Assembly: GCA_944333375.1 (NCBI GenBank)
Contig: CALVKX010000139.1
Location: 1-5,489 of the forward strand
Direction: 5' to 3'
Length of the DNA stretch: 5,489 nt
From: an uncultured Eubacteriales bacterium
GTDB taxonomy: Bacteria > Bacillota_A > Clostridia > Christensenellales > Aristaeellaceae
Made by a program: the position numbers and the translations under genes. How positions within the stretch are numbered: position 1 is the first letter of the stretch; each line of letters begins with the position of its first letter. The notes under the pieces are model-generated. The model was not told the origin of the DNA and searched no databases. It was given only the letters and a program-made list of their open reading frames with translations. Shown in pieces: positions 1 through 5,406 of the stretch.

Positions 1-171
1 GGCAAGGAGAACAGAACCGGGGGAGACGCGGCGCAGGGCCGCCCGGCGCCCCCGCCGCGCACCGAAAGCGCCGCCAGCGGAACCCGCCCCGTGAACGTGC
101 AGTTCCCGGACGGCGGCAGCGTGGACGTGCGAGATGACGGCGACGGCTATCATGAGGCCGATATCCGCTGA
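1..171 (+). CDS. C-terminal end of an unrecognised protein (5' partial)
   Basis: The reading frame beginning at base 1 is open for 56 codons and stops at TGA 169-171; the gene starts outside the window. Nearly every codon ends in G or C, as in the sure genes here, which supports real coding. The first 30 or so visible residues are a Gly/Pro/Ala/Arg-rich low-complexity stretch (it includes APPPRT) that looks like a flexible linker. The last 26 or so run from PVNVQFPDGG to the end and are rich in Asp and Gly, with alternating hydrophobic residues suggesting a short beta-strand pair. I do not recognise the family and assign no function. A hairpin terminator starts six bases after the stop, so this is the end of a transcription unit. 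The tail carries no membrane segment or LPXTG-type sorting signal. Confidence 0.7.
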   Translation, partial: GKENRTGGDAAQGRPAPPPRTESAASGTRPVNVQFPDGGSVDVRDDGDGYHEADIR

Positions 172-176
172 CCCGG

Positions 177-204
177 AAGGGTCCCGCAGAGACGGGGCCC
201 TTTT
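177..204 (+). terminator. Intrinsic terminator of the upstream gene
   Basis: Bases 177-186 (AAGGGTCCCG) pair with 193-202 (CGGGGCCCTT) through ten base pairs, one of them a U-G wobble, around the six-base loop CAGAGA. The 3' arm runs into TTTT at 201-204. The stem is strong but the T-run is short and followed by GG, so termination may be incomplete and some transcripts could continue into the response regulator gene 36 bases later. Confidence 0.75.
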
Positions 205-239
205 GGCCTGTAATCAGACAGAGAAATGAGGAACACAGC

Positions 240-920
240 ATGAGCAAGATACTCATCGTCGAGGACGAGGTAAAGATCGCCCGGTTTGTGACGCTTGAGC
301 TGGAGCATGAGGGTTATGAGGTGCGCGCGGCCCACGACGGGCGCACGGGCCTTGCGATGTGCGAAACCTGGCAGCCGGACCTGATGATTCTGGATCTGAT
401 GCTGCCCGAGCTCAGCGGCATCGAGGTCTGCCGCCGCCTGCGCCAGAGCAGCGACGTTCCCATCATCATGCTCACCGCCAAGGATGACGTGAGCGACAAG
501 GTCATGGGGCTGGACATGGGCGCCGACGATTACATGACCAAGCCCTTTGCCATTGAGGAGCTGCTGGCGCGCATCCGCGTCAACCTCAAGAAGCACCGCG
601 TGGACCGTGCGCGGGACACCGGCGCGCGCACGGCGGGCCAGCTTCGCATCGAGCCGGCCAGCTACAGCGCCAGCTTTGCCGGCGAGGCCATCATGCTGAC
701 CAAGAAGGAGTTTGACCTGCTCAATTACCTTTGGCAGCACGAGGGCGCGGCGGCCACGCGCGACGAGCTGCTCAGCAACGTCTGGGGCTATGAGTTTGCG
801 GGGGACACCAACATCGTGGATGTCTACATCCGCTACCTCCGTCAGAAGATCGACGACCGCTTCGGCATCAAAACCATCCATACCATCCGGGCGGTTGGCT
901 ACATGTTCCGCTATGAGTAA
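240..920 (+). CDS. OmpR/PhoB-family response regulator (ArlR-like)
   Basis: This is a 226-residue cytoplasmic DNA-binding response regulator, the usual length for the OmpR/PhoB family. The receiver domain spans about residues 2-118: acidic pocket E8-D9, phospho-acceptor D52 in LMILDLMLP, switch T79 in MLTAKDD, and K101 in the KPF motif. The C-terminal winged helix spans about 130-226, with LTKKEFDLLNYL before the recognition region, DVYIRYLRQKI, and the wing motif IRAVGYMFR. Overall wording is closest to what I remember of Staphylococcus ArlR and similar Firmicutes regulators; that is a resemblance, not proof of orthology. The start at 240 is supported by GAGGA at 228-232, seven bases upstream. 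The histidine kinase gene overlaps its last codons, so the partner is clear. Its targets are unknown. No convincing promoter is visible between the preceding terminator and the start; TGTAAT at 209-214 is only a weak -10 candidate without a good -35. Confidence 0.95.
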   Translation: MSKILIVEDEVKIARFVTLELEHEGYEVRAAHDGRTGLAMCETWQPDLMILDLMLPELSGIEVCRRLRQSSDVPIIMLTAKDDVSDKVMGLDMGADDYMTKPFAIEELLARIRVNLKKHRVDRARDTGARTAGQLRIEPASYSASFAGEAIMLTKKEFDLLNYLWQHEGAAATRDELLSNVWGYEFAGDTNIVDVYIRYLRQKIDDRFGIKTIHTIRAVGYMFRYE

Positions 921-2355
921 GAAAAAGAAGGAAAAAACGGCCTCCTGCGCGCCGGATGCGGACTGGCCGCTGGGGAAAGCCGGGCGGAAGGGCGAAAGCG
1001 GCCTGGACCGCTTTTCCCACGCGGTACACGCGACCCTTGTGAGGCTGATGAGCAACCTGCGGCTGTCGCTGACCCTGAGGATCGCGCTGCACTTTGCGGG
1101 CCAGCTGCTTTTGACCACCGTGCCCGTGCTGGTGGTGGCGATGGGGGCCCTGTGCGTGGCGCAGGTGCCCGCTGCGGACCGGGCGCTGGAGGCGCTGAGC
1201 GCGCTTACCCCGGGGAGCGATGGGGTCTTTGCTTCCGCGGACCTGGAGGGCCTGCCCTTTACGGAGGCCTACCTCCTGCCGGAGCCGTTTGACGGCGGGC
1301 TTGCCGGGCTGACGCAACGGCTCGTCCTCCTGTTTTCCGACTTTGAAAAGGACGGCCAGCTTCGCGTGCTGCTCTATGCCGACACCGCGGCCGGCGGCGC
1401 GGCGGCCGCCTATCCGGTGGACGACCTGGCGCACACCATGACGGTCCTGTTCTGGACGCTCCTTTGTCTGGACCTGTACCGGGTGAGCTATTTTCTCACC
1501 CGTCGGGACCGGCTGAACCGCCGCGTCCTCAAGCCCATCACCGACATGGCGCAGACCGCCGCCGCGCTCAGCGCCAACAACCTCAGCGACCGCATCAGCG
1601 TCGAAGGCGCGAAAAACGAGCTCAAGGACCTGGCGCTCGTCATCAACGGCATGCTCGATCGCATCGAACTGAGCTACAACAGCCAGAAGCAGTTTGTCAG
1701 CGACGCCTCCCACGAGCTGCGCACGCCCATCGCCGTCATTCAGGGCTATGTGAGCATGCTGGAACGCTGGGGCAAGACGGACAAGGCCGTGCTGGACGAG
1801 GGAATCAGCGCCATTTCCCAGGAGGCGGCCAGCATGAAGGAGCTGGTGGAGCGGCTTTTGTTTCTGGCGCGCCATGACAAAAAGACGCTCATGCTGGAGA
1901 TGGAGGTCTTTGACCCCCTGGAGGTCATGAGCGAGGTGCACCGCGAGGCAAAGCTGCTCTCGCCCGTTCACCGCTTCGAGCTCTCGCCCGCCCAGAACGC
2001 CCGCGTCAACGCGGACAAGGGCATGCTCAAGCAGCTCATGCGGATTCTGGTGGACAACGCCATCAAATACACGCCGGATGGAGGAAGCATCACGCTGGGG
2101 GTCAGGCGCGACAGCCGCACCTGCTACCTCAGCGTCACCGACACCGGCGCGGGCATCTCCGCCGAGGACCTTCCCAAGGTGTTTGACCGCTTCTACCGCT
2201 GCGACGAGGCGCGCAAATCACAGACCAGCGGGCACGGGCTGGGATTGAGCATCGCGCGCATCATCGTGGCGGCGCACGGAGGGCATCTCAAGGTGCGCAG
2301 CAAGGTGGGCGCGGGCACGACGTTTACCGCCTGCCTTCCGTTGGAGCGGGGATGA
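913..2355 (+). CDS. Membrane-bound sensor histidine kinase (HAMP-HisKA-HATPase, ArlS-like)
   Basis: This 480-residue kinase should autophosphorylate at histidine and pass phosphate to D52 of the regulator encoded just upstream. Order: cytoplasmic N-terminal extension 1-50 (starts MSKKKKEK), TM1 about 57-83, a short external region about 84-173, TM2 about 174-196, HAMP about 197-250, HisKA with H267 in the H-box (FVSDASHELRTPI), and HATPase_c with N-box N382 (LVDNAIKYT), G1 box DTGAG 410-414, F-box FDRFYRC 424-430 and G2 box GHGLGL 440-445. All catalytic boxes are intact. The start at 913 overlaps the regulator's end by 8 bases (ATGAGTAA) and has no good Shine-Dalgarno, which suits translational coupling. 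The frame is open further upstream only as a shadow of the regulator gene. The alternative ATG at 1048 would remove the lysine-rich extension, but its GTGAGG is only three bases away. The external part matches no domain I know. TM2 is unusual in holding D187 and R190. Confidence 0.93.
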   Translation: MSKKKKEKTASCAPDADWPLGKAGRKGESGLDRFSHAVHATLVRLMSNLRLSLTLRIALHFAGQLLLTTVPVLVVAMGALCVAQVPAADRALEALSALTPGSDGVFASADLEGLPFTEAYLLPEPFDGGLAGLTQRLVLLFSDFEKDGQLRVLLYADTAAGGAAAAYPVDDLAHTMTVLFWTLLCLDLYRVSYFLTRRDRLNRRVLKPITDMAQTAAALSANNLSDRISVEGAKNELKDLALVINGMLDRIELSYNSQKQFVSDASHELRTPIAVIQGYVSMLERWGKTDKAVLDEGISAISQEAASMKELVERLLFLARHDKKTLMLEMEVFDPLEVMSEVHREAKLLSPVHRFELSPAQNARVNADKGMLKQLMRILVDNAIKYTPDGGSITLGVRRDSRTCYLSVTDTGAGISAEDLPKVFDRFYRCDEARKSQTSGHGLGLSIARIIVAAHGGHLKVRSKVGAGTTFTACLPLERG

Positions 2356-2358
2356 GCC

Positions 2359-3360
2359 TCAGCCCGCGGGAAACCACATCTCTTCTTCAATCGTCATTTC
2401 GCTGTCGTCCTGAATCAGGCCCATGATGCGCGCATAATCTTCCCCCTGCGCCCATTCGGGCTGAAAGTTGTTTTCCGGCCTCGCGCTGGAGGTGAGCACC
2501 GGCATCAGCCGCAGCGTTACCCCCTGATACTTCCCGTCCTCAAAGCTCAGCACCGCCTGCGCGACCACCGCGTCAAAGGTGGTCATCTCATGTGTGCCGC
2601 CAAAGACGAGGTTTCCCAGACTCCAGAGAATCAGGCTTCCGCGCCGGAGCTCCACCCCCTGCACGCAGTGGGGATGCGTGCCCACTACGATATCAGCGCC
2701 GTGCTGGATGGCGTAGTCGGCCATGCGCCGCTGCGTCTGGTTGTGGGTGGGGCTGTATTCCTTTCCCCAATGAAAGGAATAGATGATGGCGTCGCAGCCG
2801 GCTTTTTTGAGCGCCTGCAGGTCGTTGTATACGGGCATTTTGCGGTCCAGATAGACCGTTTCGCGGCAGCCCGCAAAGCCGATGCGGTAGCCGTTTACCT
2901 CCACCACCGAGCGGTAGGTATAGCCGCTGAAGCCGATGCCCGCCTCCTCCAGCGCGGCGCGCGTGCTCTCGCGGCCGCTGCGCCCGAAGTCGATGTAGTG
3001 ATTGTTGGCAATGTTGACCTGCTCGATGCCGGCTTCCTTGAGGATGGCGGTATAGGCCGGGTCGCCCCGGAAGGTGAACTCCTTTGCGCTGGCGTGTCCT
3101 TCGGAATGGCTTTGCAGCACCGTTTCCAGGTTGACCAGGCTGATGTCGTCCGTGAGAAACGGCTCCGCGATCTTTTCAAAGCACCATCCGTAGCCCTTCT
3201 GCGCAATCATGGTATCGAAGGTCTGCGCATCGTCCTTCCACTCCTCCCGCGTTCCCAGCACGCAGTCGCCGCCAAGGGTGATGACCACCTCGTCCGCCAG
3301 CGCCCCCTGGAGGGCGGGGAGCATGAGCAACACCAGAACAAGCCCTAGCATCCGTCGCAT
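2359..3360 (-). CDS. CapA-family (PGA_cap) secreted metallophosphatase-like protein
   Basis: This 333-residue protein belongs to the CapA family, named for the poly-gamma-glutamate capsule protein and built on a calcineurin-like metallophosphatase fold. Residues 1-22 form a Sec signal peptide (MRR, hydrophobic core, ALA before D23) with no lipobox, so a soluble secreted or wall-associated product is expected. Family motifs appear in order: GGD 30-32, VNLE 77-80, NNHYIDFG 119-126, SFHWGKEY 195-202, GTHPHCVQGVE 227-237 and SLGN 247-250; the Asp, Asn and His residues here are the likely metal ligands. The C-terminus is acidic. The start at the minus-strand ATG (3358-3360) is fixed by a perfect AGGAGG (3369-3374), eight bases upstream. 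No capB, capC or capE gene lies beside it, so a role in polyglutamate capsule synthesis cannot be assumed; many Clostridia carry solitary CapA homologues of unknown substrate. It converges on the kinase gene with a 3-base gap. Confidence 0.93.
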   Translation of the reverse strand: MRRMLGLVLVLLMLPALQGALADEVVITLGGDCVLGTREEWKDDAQTFDTMIAQKGYGWCFEKIAEPFLTDDISLVNLETVLQSHSEGHASAKEFTFRGDPAYTAILKEAGIEQVNIANNHYIDFGRSGRESTRAALEEAGIGFSGYTYRSVVEVNGYRIGFAGCRETVYLDRKMPVYNDLQALKKAGCDAIIYSFHWGKEYSPTHNQTQRRMADYAIQHGADIVVGTHPHCVQGVELRRGSLILWSLGNLVFGGTHEMTTFDAVVAQAVLSFEDGKYQGVTLRLMPVLTSSARPENNFQPEWAQGEDYARIMGLIQDDSEMTIEEEMWFPAG

Positions 3361-3387
3361 TGCAAAATCCTCCTCTGTACCGTCTTT

Positions 3388-3399
3388 ATCTTATAAGAT
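3388..3399. repeat. Perfect 12-bp palindrome upstream of the CapA-like gene
   Basis: ATCTTATAAGAT is identical on both strands. It lies 28 bases before the CapA-like start codon and contains TATAAG on the minus strand, so it could be an operator or a -10 region, but no matching -35 hexamer sits 16-18 bases upstream. It could also be chance in AT-rich sequence. Function is not established. Confidence 0.35.
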
Positions 3400-3472
3400 G
3401 GCGCTGAGGAGGGTTTGGTTTGCCCGGCCGGAAATTTTTTGAGCGGGATGCAGTGTGGAATGAATTTTGCCA

Positions 3473-3481
3473 TATATAACA
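3473..3481 (-). promoter_or_regulatory. Candidate extended -10 for the CapA-like gene
   Basis: On the minus strand these bases read TGTTATATA, that is TG, one base, then TATATA, matching the extended -10 layout with four of six consensus bases in the hexamer. There is no recognisable -35. It would give a leader of roughly 100 bases before the CapA-like gene. It is the best of several weak candidates in this spacer. Confidence 0.25.
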
Positions 3482-3549
3482 TTTTTTTGCGCCGGGTATT
3501 CCGGCTTTGGAAATTTACACAGATTCCGATAAAATCATGAGAAACCCTC

Positions 3550-3578
3550 TTGCAAATCCGGGCAGACCGGCGTATACT
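3550..3578 (+). promoter_or_regulatory. Sigma-70 type promoter of the MATE gene
   Basis: TTGCAA (3550-3555) and TATACT (3573-3578) are separated by exactly 17 bases, each close to the housekeeping consensus. Transcription would begin near 3585, giving a leader of about 36 bases carrying the strong RBS at 3605-3612. The promoter lies inside an open frame that reaches back to 3507, which supports the downstream start at 3621. Confidence 0.75.
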
Positions 3579-3593
3579 GTGCGCCTGTACAGT
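3576..3593. repeat. Inverted repeat overlapping the MATE promoter -10 and start site
   Basis: ACTGT (3576-3580) and ACAGT (3589-3593) are reverse complements separated by eight bases; within them CTGTACAG (3585-3592) is itself palindromic. The repeat starts inside the -10 hexamer and covers the expected transcription start, where a repressor would bind. The arms are short, so chance is possible and no regulator is identified. Confidence 0.35.
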
Positions 3594-3604
3594 GACGATC
3601 TGGT

Positions 3605-3612
3605 AAAGGAGG
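3605..3612 (+). promoter_or_regulatory. Strong ribosome binding site deciding the MATE start
   Basis: AAAGGAGG is a full Shine-Dalgarno match ending eight bases before ATG 3621. The longer in-frame ATG at 3507 has no such site and lies upstream of the predicted promoter, so 3621 is the start. Confidence 0.9.
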
Positions 3613-3620
3613 GGACCAGG

Positions 3621-4976
3621 ATGGCCGCAGCGACTGTCAGGGACATGACCGAAGGCTCGCCTACGCGCCGCATCGTCGGATTTTTCTTTCCGCTGCTCTT
3701 CGGGCTGCTGTTCCAGCAGGTCTACAACATGGTCGATACCATTGTCGTGGGCCGGTTTCTGGGGGTGAAGGCGCTGGCGGGCGTGGGCTCGACCGGCTCA
3801 CTGAGCTTTCTGGTCCTGGGCTTTTGCATAGGGGTGTGCAACGGCTTTGCCATTCCCGTGGCGCAGAAGTTCGGGGAACGGGACTATCCCGGGCTCAAGC
3901 GCTATGTGGTCAACGCCGTGATGCTGGCCGTCCTGTTTTCTCTGGTCATGACGGTGGCCGTCTGCGCACTGTGCCGTTCGCTGCTGGGCTGGATGAACAC
4001 GCCCGCGGACATCATGGCCGACGCCTACGGCTATATCTTCGTCATCTTTCTGGGCATCCCGGTGGTGTTTGTTTACAACGTCCTGTTCAGCATCATCCGC
4101 TCCCTGGGCGACTCGCGCACGCCGGTGATGTACCTGGTGATCTGCTCGCTACTCAACGTGGCGCTGGACCTGCTTTTTATTGTTGCCTTCGGCATGGGCG
4201 TCGCGGGCGCGGCGTGGGCGACGGTGCTGTCTCAGGCGGTGTCCTCGCTCCTGTGCGTGCGCTATATCCGTCATTGCGACCTGCTCATCCTCACCCGCCG
4301 CGACTGGCGGCTGGACAGGGACTGCGTGCAGAAGCTGATGGGCATGGGGGTGCCCACGGGGCTTCAATACTCCATTACGGCCGTGGGCTCCATCGTTTTG
4401 CAGGCGTCGGTCAACCTTCTCGGGTCCGGATATGTGGCCAGCGTGGCGGCGGGCAGCAAGGTCAGCCAGCTCTTCTGCTGCCCCTTTGACGCCCTGGGCA
4501 GCACCATGGCCACCTACGGCGGCCAGAACGTCGGCGCGGGCCGGCTGGAACGCATCGGAAAGGGCCTGAGAAGCTGCTCGGCGATCGGCATCGCCTATTC
4601 CATGATGGCCTTTGTGATCCTGAGCCTGTTTGGTGGCACATTGTCGCAGATGTTTGTGGATGCGGCGGAAGGCCGCGTCATTGAGGACTCGGCGCGCTTT
4701 CTGGCCATCAATGCAGCGGCGTATATCCCTCTTGCGTTTGTCAACATCGTGCGCTTTCTGATTCAGGGGCTGGGCTTTACGCGGCAGGCCGTGTTTGCCG
4801 GCGTGCTGGAGATGATCGCCCGCGTCTTTGTCGGCGTGATGCTGGTGCCCGCGCTGGGCTATACAGCCGTATGTCTGGCCAACCCCGCCGCCTGGATCGC
4901 GGCCGACCTGTTCCTCTTCCCCGCCTACGCCTGGGCCATGCGCCGCCTGACGGCCCTGCGCGCGGCGGTCGCATGA
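3621..4976 (+). CDS. MATE-family multidrug/cation antiporter
   Basis: This is a 451-residue polytopic inner-membrane transporter of the MATE family (MatE domain twice), which exports drugs or metabolites in exchange for Na+ or H+; the substrate cannot be told from sequence. It begins with the family-typical N-terminus DMTEGSP (8-14), then a first-helix proline P24 and the hallmark FQQVYNMVDTIVVGRFLG (31-48). The second half repeats the pattern from GVPTGLQYSI (243) with VLQASVNLLGS (259-269), and GQNVGAGR (301-308) is a conserved loop. Twelve hydrophobic segments of helix length can be traced, the expected count. A start at 3507 would add 38 polar residues that do not fit the family. The gene has its own promoter and is followed by a strong terminator, so it is probably monocistronic. 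It is divergent from the CapA-like gene. No MarR or TetR regulator gene is adjacent in this window. Confidence 0.95.
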   Translation: MAAATVRDMTEGSPTRRIVGFFFPLLFGLLFQQVYNMVDTIVVGRFLGVKALAGVGSTGSLSFLVLGFCIGVCNGFAIPVAQKFGERDYPGLKRYVVNAVMLAVLFSLVMTVAVCALCRSLLGWMNTPADIMADAYGYIFVIFLGIPVVFVYNVLFSIIRSLGDSRTPVMYLVICSLLNVALDLLFIVAFGMGVAGAAWATVLSQAVSSLLCVRYIRHCDLLILTRRDWRLDRDCVQKLMGMGVPTGLQYSITAVGSIVLQASVNLLGSGYVASVAAGSKVSQLFCCPFDALGSTMATYGGQNVGAGRLERIGKGLRSCSAIGIAYSMMAFVILSLFGGTLSQMFVDAAEGRVIEDSARFLAINAAAYIPLAFVNIVRFLIQGLGFTRQAVFAGVLEMIARVFVGVMLVPALGYTAVCLANPAAWIAADLFLFPAYAWAMRRLTALRAAVA

Positions 4977-4977
4977 A

Positions 4978-5060
4978 AAAAGCCCCGTTGTCGGCAGTCT
5001 GAGGCGGTCAGGACGGACCGACTTTTTTTACATGTTGTCGCTTTTGCACGGGGCGCTTTT
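4978..5060. repeat. Long-range inverted repeat enclosing the MATE terminator
   Basis: AAAAG plus CCCCGT (4978-4988) can pair with ACGGGG plus CTTTT (5048-5060) through eleven base pairs, with a two-base CG bulge in the 3' arm. The arms flank the complete hairpin terminator at 4990-5029, so the two could nest into one larger cruciform-like structure ending in TTTT. It may be a back-up terminator or an accident of composition. Confidence 0.4.
4990..5029 (+). terminator. Intrinsic terminator of the MATE gene
   Basis: GTCGG (4990-4994) pairs with CCGAC (5018-5022). Inside, GTCTGA (4997-5002) pairs with TCA and GAC (5008-5010, 5012-5014) with G5011 bulged, around loop GGCGG. Seven T bases follow directly (5023-5029). 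It starts 13 bases after the MATE stop codon and separates that gene from the proS unit. Confidence 0.85.
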
Positions 5061-5065
5061 CATGG

Positions 5066-5094
5066 TTGCAAACCCCGGCAATCTGTGGTAAAAT
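5066..5094 (+). promoter_or_regulatory. Sigma-70 type promoter of the T-box/proS unit
   Basis: TTGCAA (5066-5071) and TAAAAT (5089-5094) are spaced by 17 bases, and the -10 is preceded by TGG, giving an extended -10. Transcription would start near 5101, just before the first structured part of the T-box leader. The -35 hexamer and spacing are the same as in the MATE promoter. Confidence 0.78.
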
Positions 5095-5100
5095 ACCCCC

Positions 5101-5376
5101 GTTCCCGGCCCCGCGCCGGAAACGCGCGAGGAACCGCGCGCCCCTCTTTCCGTGGCAAGAGAGCCGCCCCTTCGGCTGCGAGGGCGGTCACGGACGCGGC
5201 GCGCTTCCCGCCTTTGCGCTTCCTCGGCCAATCCCCGACGGCCCGCCCCCGATATCCGGCGCAAACAAAGGTGAAAACGCGCCCCGCCGCGTTTTAAGCC
5301 GGGTGGTACCGCGAAGGCTCCCTTCGTCCCAGCGCATGGCAATCGCCATGGCCGGGAGCATGGGAACCTGTTTTTT
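5101..5376 (+). promoter_or_regulatory. T-box riboswitch controlling proS (tRNA-Pro sensing)
   Basis: The leader senses the aminoacylation state of tRNA-Pro and decides between termination and read-through into proS. The T-box core GGGTGGTACCGCG lies at 5301-5313. The antiterminator has GGG 5301-5303 with CCC 5328-5330, the seven-base bulge UGGUACC (5304-5310), and GCGAAGG 5311-5317 with CCUUCGU 5321-5327. UGGU pairs with an uncharged ACCA 3' end, fitting the A73 discriminator usual for bacterial tRNA-Pro. Stem III is a perfect 8-bp hairpin (5274-5281 with 5288-5295). Stem I shows the AG-bulge motif AGAGAG (5158-5163) and distal-loop motif GGCTGCGA (5174-5181) on a 7-bp stem (5163-5169 with 5182-5188), CCGTG/CACGG beneath it, and lower helices with GCGCG/CGCGC. 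Pro codons CCC, CCG and CCT lie in the likely specifier region 5207-5213, but the exact codon cannot be fixed. The 5' limit is inferred from the promoter. Confidence 0.92.
5315..5376 (+). terminator. Regulated terminator of the proS T-box
   Basis: Bases 5315-5330 pair with 5354-5369 over 16 positions, 12 of them base pairs, followed by G and six T (5371-5376). The loop holds its own perfect hairpin CATGGC-AATC-GCCATG (5335-5350). The 5' arm consumes both strands of the antiterminator, so the two folds exclude each other, as the T-box mechanism requires. The helix has four mismatches, more than is usual. Confidence 0.82.
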
Positions 5377-5406
5377 GTATCCGCACGAAGAAAGGAATGG
5401 CGCATC

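Noticed and set aside
712..912. Extension of the kinase frame upstream to ATG 712
   Set aside because: This part lies entirely within the response regulator gene in another frame and is Ser/Thr/Arg-rich nonsense; the kinase starts at 913.
932..938. AAAAAAC run near the kinase start as a possible -1 frameshift site
   Set aside because: The reading frame does not divide the heptamer as X-XXY-YYZ, and both genes are intact without a frameshift.
150..1971. Long open frames on the minus strand opposite the regulator and kinase genes (150-1118 and 868-1971)
   Set aside because: They are antisense shadows produced by GC-rich codon use in the sense genes; the peptides are His/Arg/Gln-rich, show no domain and have no matching RBS.
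2590..3348. 252-codon plus-strand open frame opposite the CapA-like gene
   Set aside because: It is the complement of a well-supported gene with all family motifs; the plus-strand peptide has no recognisable features.
3484..3505. Hairpin GCCGG-GTATT-CCGGC as a terminator
   Set aside because: The T-run lies 5' of the hairpin on the plus strand, and no T-run follows it on either strand; no gene ends nearby.
3507..3620. Extension of the MATE frame upstream to ATG 3507
   Set aside because: No RBS, the promoter TTGCAA-17-TATACT falls inside it, and AAAGGAGG sits just before ATG 3621.
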